64,000 bases of DNA from Augochlora pura (Eukaryota; Arthropoda; Insecta; Hymenoptera; Halictidae). The notes below the pieces were generated by a model that did not search any database, was not told the DNA's origin, and was given only the letters and a program-made list of their open reading frames with translations. Position numbers and translations under genes: made by a program. Each line of letters starts with the position of its first letter. Positions within the stretch are counted from its first letter, which is position 1. The stretch is from the NCBI RefSeq assembly GCF_028453695.1, contig NC_135774.1, forward strand, positions 15,128,001 to 15,192,000, in the 5' to 3' direction. Positions 36,447 through 49,199 of this stretch are shown here, one piece after another.

Positions 36447-37860
36447 CTCTCATATATATATTTGTGTATATATATATATATATATTCATTCATCCATTCG
36501 TTTATCTGTATATTAATGCGTTTACGCGAATATATTATGGAATATCATTGGATACACGGAAAAAAGAAGCTCGTTAAAATCGTTTTCCTTTTCTTTTCAT
36601 TTTCATTTTCGTTTACAGAGCACACTGAAGAAGATTTCCCTTTGTTTGTTCTCTCGCGTCGGTTAATAAACTGCAAATTTATTCGCAATGTTCTATGTTA
36701 CACGGATGGTATAACGGCGATAACGGAACAATATATATAGCTTTCATTTATTTATTCGCATTTATTTTATATATCTATACTTTGCATTCTGTAAAATAGA
36801 ATAATACGGCGACTGTTTAGGCGAGCAGAGCACGCGCGCCCCGTTCCACGCGGGAACCGTAACAACCCTTCTCCCCTCCATCGCGGCGATTCCCGGAAAC
36901 GATCCTCTACGCAAATAGAACGTATATATGCGCAGAGATATACTTTCCGGCGCTGTCCGCAGAACCGAAATAGTGAAAATTCCTCTTGCCAAACGATCGC
37001 GAAATCAAAGCTCACCCGCGTCGAACGATCGCCGCGGAATCGCTCGCGGTCGGTTCCCAAATGTTCCCGGATGGCCGCGCGGCGCTCCGGCCGATCGGCG
37101 AGTGCGATCAATTCCGCGCCGCGGGTCGCGGCTCGTGCGAACTCGCGGCTCGCGATCTGATGTACATAAATCGACGCGGTCGAGGCGTTTCCGTCGACTT
37201 TCGAGCGTTACGCGCGAGCAGGAAGCCGCGAGTCTCGCCTCGAGCGCCGCGGTCGGAGCACAGCGAGGACTGCTCGAGCAGCGCGCCCGGCGGATTCGCG
37301 CGATCCCCGGATGAGTGTGGAACGCGGCCCGCGCCGCTCCGCTCGCGTTTAATACCCAGAGACAATGTAGTGACAAAATAGAAGACAAGTAAGTACAACA
37401 ACTATTGTAGCTTAGATGAGAATCTGTTGTTGCCGAGCCTCAGACGCGGCGCGTTGCCTCCCACGCACCGTCGTCCCCTTCCACATGGCGCGTGTCGCTC
37501 CGGGGACTTCCGGTCGTCGTCGAGAAAGCCTCGACGGTAAATTCTTTTATTTTTTTTTTTGGCAGTGAACGTCTTGCTTCGGACGAACGGTCCGCGGCGA
37601 GCGCCGCGACCCTCGACCTATCGCCTGGCCCCTGATCAGGGCCCTGGCACCCCCACCGTTGTCTCCTGGGAGGCCGCACCAGGCGTCATCGAGCACGTTG
37701 CCGCGTCCGGCGAGTGATTCTTGCGACGGACGATCGCGGTGAAACGTGTCTGACGCTTTTCTCGCAAATTTGTCTGAGGCCGCGGCAACTGAGGTATTTT
37801 GTGAACGAACGCACGCCGTGTCGCGCTCTCCTCTCTCACGCTCTCCCCTGCGAACAACGG

Positions 37861-38110
37861 CGCTCTCTCTCAATCTCCATCTCTATTTCTCTCTCTCTCT
37901 CTCTCTTTTTCTTTCTCTGCTTACAAACGGAGCGCAGGCTCGTTTCGTCACTCCCGTTTTCCCTTAATACGATTAAACGCTCTTTGTTTGCTTCCTCATT
38001 CTTCCAACCCTTTCATCCCACTTTCTCTCTTTCTTTCTTTCTCTCTCTCTTTCTTTCTCTCTCTCTTTCTTTCTCTCTTTCCCTCTCTTTCTCTCTCTCT
38101 CTCTCACTTT
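37861..38110. repeat. (CT)n/(CTTT)n tracts on plus
   Basis: Two blocks, 37861-37920 and 38020-38110, of CTCTCT and TTTCTTTCT. Confidence 0.95.
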
Positions 38111-39716
38111 CGCGTTTTATTTTTCGCTAAATTACTTTGTTTTTTTTTCAACCTCCCTCCCCTCTCTCACACTCACGTTTTACTCTTTTTTACTTTTTTT
38201 TTTTTTGATATCTTAACTACCGGAATCATTTAATCGAAGACATGTTTTTTTTTTTCTTTTATGTATTTGTATTCGTTTTGTACTTGTACTGTTCAGCAAG
38301 GCAGCGTGTTGCACTTTGTTTACAATTACAATTATAGTCGGGCCGTGATTGTCCACGAAAGATTCCACAACGTCGCGAATGGTTCTTTCATGTGTTTTCC
38401 ATTTTTCTTTCTTGCATCCTCCGCGCGGATTCTTACTTTCTTTCCTACCTTTCGCTCCCTTTCTCTCGACACCTTTCTCACACTTTCTCTCGCGCTCTTT
38501 CTCTCGTTCTCTTTCGTTCACTTTTTCTCTGTCTCTCTCTCGCTCTCTTTGATTCTCGACGCGATGCACAATACTCGTACGATCGCGAACGATTGGAGCC
38601 GGACGAGCGATCGGAAAGCGAGCACGTGACAAGGAATCGAGTGCGGCCGCGGTAATAACGCTCGGCCCGGGGACCGTTTTTCTTTTCTTTATTATCGCGA
38701 ACCGTAATTTTTGAGAACCGTATCAATCCGCGTGGAGCACGCACGTACGAAGTAATAATTTGTGGAATAATTCCGTTCGGTAGCCCTCGGCGAAGAAACT
38801 GAGAAAGTCGAACATCGATGGAAGAAAACAAAGAAATCGATCGATGTAAACCGTGCGTAGAAACTCTGATTGGACGCTTGCAACACGTGGAGATCCTTCT
38901 GCTTGCCCGACGACCCGGCGCTGTCTAGAGTCTCCCAACAATTTGTGCCTCGTTAATGGTTTGCAAATGATCGCGCGGCCGCTCGCGGAACGGACGATCT
39001 CTTCTATCTCGAGGTCTCGGGAATGAAAGAACACGCGGAAACCGCGCGCGCGCGAGCGTTCCGTGACGCGCGATAGAGCGGACCGCAAAAAGAGCACACG
39101 CAAACACACACGGACGCACACGCGCACCGAGCCGAGGAAAACGTAGAGCGGCGGTCGCGAGCTCGCGATGCGTGGGCGTGATCGCGCGAACAGGTGCGCC
39201 GTTCAAAGGTCTCCGCTTCACGTGGAGCGGCGGGACACGTGCACACGTGTCGGCGAACGTAACCAGCGCCACGGTCCATGTGATTTTTCGCCGACACGTG
39301 GCCGACTCTCCGCGACCCGTTTCCTTCGCAGCTCGTAAAGATTTCGCTGCTTACGCGCGGACGACGGGTAAAGGTATTCCGGAGTTCTGTTCGATCGACG
39401 ATGAATTCCGAGACGTGCCAAAGGTCAGCGATAAAAACGTGTTCGCGACGGATCCGCGTGGTCTCGTAAGTGTCGCGGATAGTGACCGATTACGTGCGAT
39501 CGCGGCGCTGATAAACGAATTTGGATGCGGTAATCTCGCGATAACGGCTGATCGATCAGTCTTCAAACTCGGCACCAGGAAACGGCTAATTGTGTGGCGC
39601 GGCACGAGTGTGTTCGCGCACGCATCGCGATCGATCGCGGTCTCCGATATATATTGAATTGACGAGAAATGAAGAAAGACAAACGAAAGACTGTGATCGT
39701 GATCAAATTAATCAAG

Positions 39717-39919
39717 AAATAATAATTCTAGTACTAATAATTATTATTACAATAATTATAAGAGTAATAATAATAATAGCAGTAATATGATTATAATAGC
39801 AATAATTGTGATAATGATAATAATAATAATATTATTAATGATAATAAAATAATTATAATAATAAATTTAATAATAATAATAATAATAAATTTAGTAATAA
39901 TAATAATAATAATAATAAG
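39717..39919. repeat. (AAT)n-rich region
   Basis: AATAATAAT runs with ATTATTATT and AATTTAGTAAT interruptions; the last 30 bases are the purest. Confidence 0.92.
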
Positions 39920-40029
39920 TATCCAGTAAGTTCTCCTCAACGCGTTTAAACAATCACTCTCTTAAATCGCTGTAACAAATTGACAAAAAGATTAACATAA
40001 AAATAAAACCAAGGAGAATCCTTACAAAA

Positions 40030-40165
40030 TAGGCCTACATATGTATAATATTTATATATGTATATGTATATATATATATATGAATATATGTATATACACA
40101 TATATATAATATTTTATGCGTGTTATGCATGTATATACGTACATATCTGTATATATATATTTATG
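40030..40165. repeat. TA/TATG-rich dinucleotide region
   Basis: TATATATGTATATG-type repeats over about 130 bases. Confidence 0.9.
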
Positions 40166-41462
40166 TACATAAAAAGTTAACATAACGTGCCATCGACTCC
40201 TCGCCAAATATCGTACACACACTTTCTCTATCGTCGTATCCGTTCTCCCTTCGATCTGTCGATCGCTCCACCACCCTCGTCCCAGCCGGTAAAAGAACCG
40301 GATCGATGCAATCATCCCTCGATGGCCGACCGATATGACAACAAATATCACCGACGTGTATAATATTATAATTAACGTTGAACAGGCAGAAGACTCGACA
40401 GTACAGACGAAAATTCGTACACAATAATACACGGAGAGCAGAACGACGGAAAAATCGTAATTTTTCCCGCACGCGCGCCGTTTGCGTGTGCGTGCGTACG
40501 TGCGTGCGCGTATGCGTGCGCGTGCATCATCGACACGCGGGATCCGCACCATCCATATGGAAAGTACACACTCACAGACGATATGTAGAATCGAAATGAA
40601 ACGATGATATTCGCGTGTCGCGCGCTGCACACCGAACGGAGGCGTCCGAGACGCTTCTCCCACCTCTCGCGGACACTTTTTACGTAAAATCTCTCTCTCT
40701 CTCTCTTTATCTCTCAATCTTTGCATCTTCGCTCCACAACATCCTCGATATGTTCCTAACCCTACGATGCGAGCCGCGAACAATCATCGCTGTTCCTCGC
40801 AGCTGAACGCAGCAGCTCTCCCGCCTCCGTTCCTCTCGCTCGCGATCATTCTCCGCGGCGCGTTGCTCGCCGAGCCATCGACGACCGGCGATCGCCGACC
40901 CGCACGTTTTCTCTCGTGATTACTTCCATTCAGGGACGGCTGATTCTGTGCGGAGGAATTTTTGTCGATGAACAAACTTCTCGGTAAAAGACTGGCAAGA
41001 AGCGGTGTCGACGGATCGCCGGCGATCGTTGCTCGAATCGAGACGCCGCATACTCGCGCTGTGTTCGCTGTTCGCGCGAATTCATCCCGGAAGAACGGCG
41101 ACTTCCTTTCTCTCACTCTCACATTCTCTCTCTCTCTCTCTTTAGCTCTATCTCGTTCGCTCTCTTTCTCACTGTTCTCGTCTCCATCGGTTCCTTTTTA
41201 CAAATTTTCCTGTTTACTTTGCTTTCGGACAGAAGTGTGATAAAAAGACGCACGCTACGCGTTACAATAGTGTTCGACAATGATGAGCGGAGAGGTGAAT
41301 CGACCTGTTTCCTATCGTTTTGTTTTAATCCTAGCTTCTCTTGTAAATGCGGTGCTCCGCTTAAAAATGACGCGGACTCTTCCCACCTCCTTACGTACTA
41401 CCGTTACGGTTAATTAAATCGATAAGACAGTTTAAGTGATATCTTTCCTTTCTTGTGGTTTT

Positions 41463-41463
41463 T

Positions 41464-41494
<31 letters not shown>

Positions 41495-41513
41495 CCTCTC
41501 TCTCTCTTCTTCC
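41463..41513. repeat. (CT)n tract on plus
   Basis: About 45 bases of nearly pure CT. Confidence 0.95.
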
Positions 41514-42010
41514 CTCCCTTGCTTTTCGTTAACGCGCGTTTTCGCCCGCCGTCAGTTGATTTCTTCGCGGCGCGCAGCGCGTTTCTCCCCAACCCCCGTC
41601 TCGTCCTGTTTTCGCTTGCCGTCATCCTCGCGTGCTTTTTCTTCGCAAATTTGCCCCGTTCCGATAAATTTAAAAACTTTCGTAACAATTAATTTATACT
41701 TAAGGTTTTTCTGTTCTTTTTTTTTTTGCTTCTTTTCTTTTAATATTAATTATGGCACAATATAAATATTATATTTAAAGTCTTTTTGAAGACATAATAA
41801 AAATAAATCTAAGTAGTCTTTCTCCTATATGCTCGACAGTATTTTTCACTTATTATTTTTTTTTTTTTTTCGTTCGTTTCTTACTTTTTCTATCTCAATT
41901 TCATTTTCTCTCCACGTTAATTACATCGTCGCCGTTCGAACGACGGCGTCTCATTTTTTTTTTTTCAAAGAACGCGCTCCCTTGTTTCTCTTATTCCTTT
42001 TAACCCCTTC

Positions 42011-42100
42011 ATTCTCTCTCTCTCTTTCTCTCTCTATCTTTCTCTCTCGCTCTCTCTCTCTCTCTCTCTCCCTCTCTCAATCTCTTTCTTTCTCTTCTCG
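42011..42100. repeat. (CT)n tract on plus
   Basis: CT runs with TTTCT interruptions; the purest part is at 42048-42070. Confidence 0.95.
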
Positions 42101-42851
42101 TAGTTCCACGTTTTCGAATCGCCCTTTTGGAAAACAATAAAAATAAAAAGAAATAAACGCGAAAGAATTTCGTATCCCTTTCGGAAACCACGAACCGAAC
42201 AAACGTCCGTTCTCGTGAATAATAATATATCATCCCGCGGCCGCGTGATCGGGACATCGCGCAGGTATCCAGCGGCGGCCGGGATCGATCCGACCCGAGA
42301 TTGCACGAGATCGTTGACGCAATAAATGCGAAATGGAACGGTTTTTTTCCCCCCACTTAAAGTACGATAAAAAAGACTCTGTTTTCTCCGTCGAATTCTT
42401 TTTTCCCCCCTCCGCCGCGAATCGTCTCCCCCCTCCCCGGCTGGATACCGGCCGCGAGTGCCCGAGAAGCCGCCGCGATTTTCCCGATGCTCTTTGGTAA
42501 GACAATATCACAATGATCAAGAACAAGTTTTTTTAAAACCAATCGAATTAATAAAAAAAAAAAAAAAGAAAAAATAAGACACACAAACAATCTAATCAGT
42601 CGATGTCTCCCCGAGACCGTCGGGGATCGTTCCTTTTTAAAAAAAAAAAGAAAAAAACGAAACAATAGAAAAGGAAGAAAAAGAGTTTGGAAACTATAAA
42701 GTATAAATTTGACACCTTAATTTAAACCGCGCGCGTGCCGGCGTATATCCTTCCCCCTTTTAAAATTATACAAAATCAGCCTTCTCGATGATAAAACAAA
42801 AAGAAATAATCGCGTTTCAGTTTCGTTTGTTTTTCGTCACAGCGCCAGGAA

Positions 42852-42864
42852 ATCATCATCATCG

Positions 42865-42899
<35 letters not shown>
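42852..42899. repeat. (CAT)n trinucleotide repeat
   Basis: About 15 ATC/CAT units with single CGT interruptions. It encodes poly-His on plus or poly-Asp/poly-Met on minus, which produces misleading open frames. Confidence 0.95.
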
Positions 42900-43460
42900 G
42901 TTTTCTCGTTCGTCAAAGCAAAAGAGAAAAACACGAAGAGCACGAAGCATCGGTTGAACGTTTTTTTTTTCTTTTTTATCAAGCAAGTTGTCCGAACGGA
43001 AGAACTGGAAACGCTTGCTTTTCGTTGACGGGACACGGTTCCCCGCGTCGAGAGGCCCGTCGGTACCGTAACCCTTTTGCATAGGGCGAGTCCTCGACCG
43101 GCACTCTGCTCCCGCGATTATGCGACTCGTGTTCGCCGCCGGGGCTCGCGCGATAGCAAAAACCGAACGCCGACTTGTTGCGTCGCGGATCGCGAAACGG
43201 AAATGAAGGAAGCCACGAGTCGCGCCGTTTTCCCCAATTGAATTTAAGCGGAGCCGTAACACCAACGTCCAAGTCCAGCACGGATTTCGCCCCACTCCAT
43301 ACGATTCTAAAACGTCTATACCAAAAACTCGCACACGACGACATAATCGTTCTCCTCTGTGGATTCGCACACGTCAGAGGTACACGTTACCTTACATTAT
43401 CGATATTTAATATTTACACGCACGTGATATTTAGAATGCAAATAAAAATAGATAGTTTAA

Positions 43461-43543
43461 AATATCTTCTCTCTCTCCCTCCCTCTCACTCTCGCATTCG
43501 CGCGCTCTCTCGCTCCCTCTCCCACTCTTGCTCGTTCACTCTT

Positions 43544-43578
<35 letters not shown>

Positions 43579-43615
43579 ACCGACTTTCTCTCCCGCCTCT
43601 CTCTCTCTCTCCGTT
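43461..43615. repeat. (CT)n tracts on plus
   Basis: CT and CTCC runs with short GC-containing interruptions over 150 bases. Confidence 0.93.
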
Positions 43616-45507
43616 TAGAGCTCCCTTCTTTTTTGTTTCCTCCCTGTGATAGCATACGAGACAAAAATCCATGCATTAGAGTTCAGAAAAAAGTTCTTCG
43701 ATAATATTTCGTACAATAATGTTCGCTTTAAATCCTAGAACGATTAGTAGCAATAGTAATAATGTTGGTAATATTCGTTTCTCGAAAGAAGATGCGACGC
43801 GCCGCCCTAACTACATTTTCTCCATTTTCTTTTCTGCTCCTATATTCCATCCACTTTCTTGTTTCATTCCATCTCTTTCTCGCGCTCTCTCTCTCTCTAT
43901 CTCTCTCTATCTGTCTCTTTCTCTTTTCCCGTGTAAATAGTAAAAGACCTAAAATTCCTTGTTTCGAAGACGTTGGCACATTGGAATAGATTTCTGTGTC
44001 TCTGTGGTGTGTACATGTGTGTGAGCGCGTGTATGTCGCGTGTCCCCCGTCGATCCTCGCTCTCGTTTATCTTTTTGCTCGCATCCGGCGACACCGTGAT
44101 TTGCGACGGTGCCCGCGAATGGGTCGAGTACCCTGAAGAGATATGTTTTTTTTTTATCCATTGGTTCGGGAACCGCCGTGTGCGAAAAAAAATCGGATCC
44201 CCCGACCGTCGATCCCCGCGGGGCGACCGTCGACCGCGAAAAATAGCCGGGCACGCCGGGAAAGGCTCCTCCCGCTTTGGTCTCGCTTAAAAAAAAAACG
44301 ACGAGAAAATAGAAGACAAAGAAAAGGGAAAAACGAAATAATAGAAAACGAACGCGGAAACAAATAAAATCTAATCGCAAACAACAGTCAAATCCACTTT
44401 GGTATCGTACCGATTTTCCTCGACTTTTTTCCCGGGGCGTGCTGTTTTCCCGGCGGGATTTCCCATATTTTATTTTTTTTTTCTTTTTATTCGCCCGCAG
44501 TCTAATCGATTTCGGGATCGAGGGTCGTCCGGGATCGATCGTCGGAGATCGCCGCGGCGTCCGAATCAATTTTCTCGGCGTAAAGGAGACTCGTCTCTCG
44601 GCTCTCTCGTTTACATCTTCATCCCTCCCCCACGCGTTCTACCACCTCCCAAACCCCTTCCCCGTATCTCCGCCTGCTGCCCCCCTCCCCATTTTTTTTT
44701 TGTTACTTTTACAATTAACTTACACAACACCGAACATCGATCTAATTCCGTATACTTTTTTTCTGGTTTCTCCATATATCTCTAATATTCTCGTTCTAGT
44801 ATACCCAACTGAAGGACATCACAGAATTTCCCGATATTCAATTAACCAATTAATTACTTTTTCTCCCCCCTCCCTAGCCCCCTTCACGCGATTCTGCGCA
44901 CACGCCGGCAATCATAATGTGGAACGTTTCCCTTCCGACTCTACTGTTCGATACTTCTCCTCCCTCTCCTTCTCCGTCGCTCTTTCCCTCTTTCGATAAT
45001 TCCCCCCCCCCCCCTCCCCCGCTCCCCCAACCCCACCCCGGTTTCGTTTTTGCAGCGCCGAATATATTATATCCATACTTTGATGCTCGTTCGCGTCAGT
45101 ATATCACAGAATTATTAAAAGGTTTCCAAAATGACTAGTTTAATTTTCACTAACGAATTCTATCTTCAAGCCTTTCCATTTGTCGAAAAGAAATTTTTTC
45201 GGAAAGCAAAGATGTCCACGCGCAAAGTTGCCCCACCCCGAACCCCCAGCCCCGATAGTTCTCCCTTTTTTTTTCTCTCCACATTATGCTTTGTCCGGCC
45301 GCGGAAAAACTTTTCCTCCCAAATCTCACTCTCACTCTCTCTCGTTCTCTCTCTCTTTCTTCCCAATTATCTCTACGAATGTATACGCAATATGTTAAAA
45401 ACTCCCGCCATCGGAAGACACCTAAATCTAAAATCGTATAATTTCTCATTCACGGTATACCTCTCGTTCTCGCGAAGATATGTTTTTTTTTTTGGAAAAC
45501 CCCTCCG

Positions 45508-45538
<31 letters not shown>
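45508..45538. repeat. C homopolymer, 31 bases
   Basis: Uninterrupted C on plus; a shorter 13-base C run lies at 45002-45014. Confidence 0.97.
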
Positions 45539-45540
<2 letters not shown>

Positions 45541-48046
45541 ATCGAAAACTCCCGTGCCGCCGACCCCGAGACCCGAGAAAATACGCGCACGACCGATCAT
45601 CGCGTGCCCCCCGCCGTCGTACCCACCCCACCCCCCTCCGTCTCTCTAGCTCGTCAGCTCGTTTTAAATACTTTTCTCCGACCCCCATATTTTTTGTTTT
45701 CTCTCCCGCGACTACGGAACCTAAGAATTAGACGTAGACGTAATTTGTTTCACTCGTACTCCCCCACAAATAATTTGTACTTGATCGTTAGTTAATAATG
45801 GCGTTTGTTTCATTTTTCCCACTACCAATCTCTTCCCCGTTCTCTTTCTCTATCTTTCTCTTTCCCCCCTTCTTTCTCTCTCTCTCGTGTGTGTAATGTG
45901 TGTACGCGTGTTGCAACCTCACGAACCCTGCCCCCCCACCCTCGCGATAAAGTTTCTCTCTGCCGGTGAGCTCTAAACCCGAATACGTTGCGCGACGAAC
46001 AACTTTGTTGGGCCTGTCCCTCCCGCCTCCCCCCTCCCCGTTCCGTCGCTCCTCCTACTCGCGTTAGCCTCGCACGTTCGCCGAAGCACGGACGCGTCGA
46101 AGATATTCGTTCGCGAGGGCGGGACAGGTCGCGGCGGCGTCGATCGATCCCCGATCCGCGCGGCGAGATCGGAACGGGCGGCCGCGCTTCTTTGGCCTGA
46201 TCGAACGGAAACAATTGGAAATTTACCCCTTACTCGTAATATTGCACATTCGCCGATGAGACGCGTCAATTAACGGGCTCCCAGCCGTGCCGTCGCTCTC
46301 CGAGCGAAATTTTAACCCGCCTTCGAAACAACTGTCTTTGGACCTGTCCAAATCGATCGATATTCGCGCGCGTACAATGGAGTTTCCCGATCCGTGTGCA
46401 CAATGGGAATTTCCCGATCCGCGAAACGCTCCGCGACGATCGAACCGAGGAAATTCGGCGCGGCAGGGAGCGCGTTAAAAAATCCCCCTCCTCATTTCGC
46501 GCGCGTTCCGCTCGGTCCGAGGCCGATACGAATTCGAAGACAAGCCGTGTAACCGCCGTTTGTCCCACCCCCGCGCGCAGTTCCAACCCAAGTCGAGCCA
46601 CGCTTCCCCGTAATCGTTTCCTCTATTCGTTACCCCCGCACACACGCTTCCCTCCCCGTTCTCGTATCTCACCCCCACTTATAAAACCTGAACAAGAGAA
46701 TATCATCGTTATCAATTATATCGTACGAATATAATATATATAATATTTATATATATATATTTACAGCTCAAAATATTATTTTTAAAGAGTTAAAAATATA
46801 GTCTGTGTAATTTGCGCGCACGACGGACCTGTACACGTGTAAGAGCCCCCCCCATTTAACTTCTACTTGCACTTTTCTACGCGCCTCCTATACTCCGCCA
46901 TCCTAAATCCCCGCCGTGTTTCGGCCCCCGACGCTGTTCACTCCCCCCGCGAGCTACCCTACTTTCTGGCCCGCGGACACACCCACGTCCTCCCCGAACC
47001 CCCATTGGCGACCACTCGTCGTCACCCTCGTCCCGGTTCCCGAAATTTGAGCACATGTTCGCATTGATAATTGAATTTCACTTAGGCCTAAGGTTCTCCG
47101 ATCTACCACCGAGCTGGCAAGACGGCCGACCTTCGATCTACCTATTCGACGACCCGATCCTCGATTTTGGACGATTCGATTTATGATCGCCGATCTACCC
47201 TCCGTCGATCGTCTTCCCAGCTCGGCGCGGCGCACCATCCCCTAACGTTCGAGCTGTCTCGCGACAGCTCTGCCAATCACATTTTCATCCTTCTCACTCT
47301 CTCTCTCTCTCTCTCCCTTCGCGAAACCCTTTCCTCCTCTTACACGGACCTCGTCGACGCTCGCGTCCTTGTTACAGAATTGACATGATTCGTGGGACCG
47401 GTCGGTTCGCAAGACTCGATCAATCACTCTCGCGATCATCTCCGCGATCGTCGCGATCGTCGGCCGGCGACCCAGTCCCTGGAGCTCGTAGAAAACCTCG
47501 ATAAGCCAGTGGAATGTGTTCACGGGCCCGTGTCCGAGCCCTCGCGATTCGCGACGGCGATTCCCGGTGCCGCGCTCCCATCCGGCTCGCGTACCACGTG
47601 GTCTCTTCCACGCGGATGGGAGCGCGGCAACGACGGAATCGCGCGTCTCAGTCGATTAACTCTCGTGTATTCTTTGGATCGATCGCAGTCTTACTCGAGG
47701 GGACCGCGGCGCGACGGTTTCGGCAACGAGTTCGGATCGCGGTTCGCGAAGAGGCGCGCGGGTTTTTCTTTCGGGGGTGCGGGGAGAGAGCCTACCGGGT
47801 TCCGAGACCGGTCGTTGTTGCCGCGTCGACGATCGACGGGATCGTGGCGCGCCCGGCGGTGGACGCGCGGCGACGATCGTTGACGGCGCGGATGCGGATG
47901 GCGACGGTGAGCAGCGAAGAACCGGATGGCGTTGACGATGACGATGATGACGGCGACGACGGGCGGGCGCCGTCGGTGGCGCGGACGCCGCTGGCGACGG
48001 TTCCGAGGGCCCGGGACGGGGTCACTGTAAGACGGTTCCGAAATTT

Positions 48047-48363
48047 TCATTGCGGCTGCTGCTGCATCTGGGCCTTGAGCAGCTTCTTCAGCCTGCCCGA
48101 GTAGCCGCGGTGCTGTATGCTCTTGTGCGTCGTGAGCGAGTTCTTGGTGCTGTAGCTCCGGTTGCAGAACTCGCACACGTGCAGGGTGTCCGACTTCTTG
48201 TGCTTGTCCTGGAAATGACGCTTCAGGGAGTAGTAGCATGAGTAGTTGCGACGGCAGTACGGGCACTCCGGTGACTCGTTTATGCTGCCCGCCGTCGGCG
48301 TCGGCATCCGGTACATGGCAGAGGGAGGCGTCGACGGTGCTGGATGCATCCCGTTGCCCGTAC
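48047..48363 (-). CDS. br: Broad-Complex-type alternative 3'-terminal exon, paired C2H2 zinc fingers (ECPYC/CEFC type)
   Basis: Terminal coding exon of a BTB zinc-finger transcription factor, read leftwards to a TGA at 48047-48049. It encodes 104 residues after a split codon. Finger 1 has C33, C36, H49 and H54; finger 2 has C63, C66, H79 and H84. Both are C-x2-C-x12-H-x4-H and start exactly 30 residues apart. A basic segment follows (RGYSGRLKKLLK), then a short Q-rich tail. Ahead of finger 1 is a Pro/Ser/Thr linker of about 30 residues. The acceptor reads GGTTTTCAG followed by GTACGGG, so the intron is phase 1; its pyrimidine tract is weak. Family knowledge: Broad joins one BTB core to one of several such exons, giving isoforms with different DNA specificity in the ecdysone/juvenile hormone response. 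In the nucleus it binds DNA as a transcriptional regulator. It is the most 3' Z exon seen here. I do not assign a Z number. A related BTB gene (fruitless, abrupt) is less likely. Confidence 0.88.
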
Positions 48364-48365
48364 CT
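48364..48365 (-). promoter_or_regulatory. Splice acceptor (AG) of the 48.2 kb zinc-finger exon
   Basis: In transcript sense the sequence is GACGGTTTTCAG followed by GTACGG. The open frame also runs upstream into the intron, but this AG is the natural boundary because it gives the same phase 1 as the exon at 51.2-51.45 kb. The pyrimidine tract is poor (only TTTTC), which would suit a regulated alternative site. Confidence 0.7.
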
Positions 48366-49199
48366 GAAAACCGTCCGTCACACGTCAGATTTCTCATCGT
48401 TTCAGTGAATCGGTTCGTCTACGCACGCGGGAACAGTCTCGTCCTCTCCCCATCGAACTTTCTTCGCGTTTCACGGCCACGTGGAAGCTACCCTGTCGGT
48501 TCGTTGAAATCACTGACCTTGAGACTCACGTTCTATTCGTCGAGATTTATCATGATAGAACCTTTCTACAGGGTAGTTCGATTTGTTAAATATAACAGCG
48601 ACAAGGTAGACATATTTACAGCCAATTCTTTAAAATTGAATATCTAGTTTTCATAAATGGATTACCCAATTTATTCGTCTATTCGTTGAATTTGTACTAA
48701 TTAATCATTAGATATAAAATTGTACAAATTCACGGAATTTTAGAATAGATAGATACGACTATAATAACATTGTAAAATTACAGTATGTGACACTGTAAAT
48801 TATATTAAGTAAATTCTGTTTAAAAAAGTACAGTGTACGATGAAATAAAAATTTACTGTCCTCTGTCATTCTAAGTGAAAAACAGACATTTTGCAATTCT
48901 ATTATCACAGAAATGGCTGTCTACCCTTAATTAAGTTAAGCGAAATTCAACGAAAGTTTCTCGCAACCACGATAGACTGTTCCCGCGCGAAGACGACAGA
49001 GATCGTTACATTCGGAAGGAGAAAAAAAAGGGGGGTGTCGAATTTTCGCAAGTCGTTGGAACAACCGCTAGATTCGTCTCGATCGCTCCGTCGATCGAGG
49101 CACCACCGGCCTGGAAATAGCGACCTCGGCTTCCAACCCTGTGTACTCTTCGGGGGTACGATCGAAGACTGCGTGTGTGCCAGCCTTCGACGCCGCATA

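Larger units (their letters stand above)
35500..48046 (-). other. Probable long 3' UTR/downstream flank of br, microsatellite-rich
   Basis: This is downstream, in transcript sense, of the last recognised Z exon. It carries at least ten plus-strand pyrimidine microsatellites, C runs at 45002-45014 and 45508-45538, a CAT repeat at 42852-42899, AAT repeats at 39717-39919 and TA repeats at 40030-40165. It ends in TTTA repeats at 36348-36446, which read as repeated AATAAA on the minus strand. Long 3' UTRs are known for broad transcripts in insects, but where this one ends cannot be decided from sequence. No conserved coding block was recognised. Several plus-strand frames (for example 39172-39657, 161 codons) have no recognisable domain. 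Confidence 0.45.

Noticed and set aside
35625..36740. 371-codon plus-strand open frame
   Set aside because: Made of translated CT, TTTA and TA microsatellites (Ser/Leu and Ile/Tyr runs); no unique coding sequence.
39172..39657. 161-codon plus-strand open frame
   Set aside because: Less repetitive than most, but antisense to the probable br 3' UTR, unrecognisable, and in a GC-rich stretch where stops are rare.
40052..40783. 243-codon minus-strand open frame
   Set aside because: Ends in translated TA repeats (Tyr/Ile/His), begins in GA repeats and has no domain.
42840..42900. Poly-His/poly-Asp coding potential
   Set aside because: Pure CAT microsatellite; frames on both strands are by-products.
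48047..48397. Start at the ATG upstream of the 48.2 kb exon (separate 116-residue protein)
   Set aside because: The first 12 residues come from intron sequence; the CAG boundary at 48364 with the same phase as the other Z exon explains the exon better.
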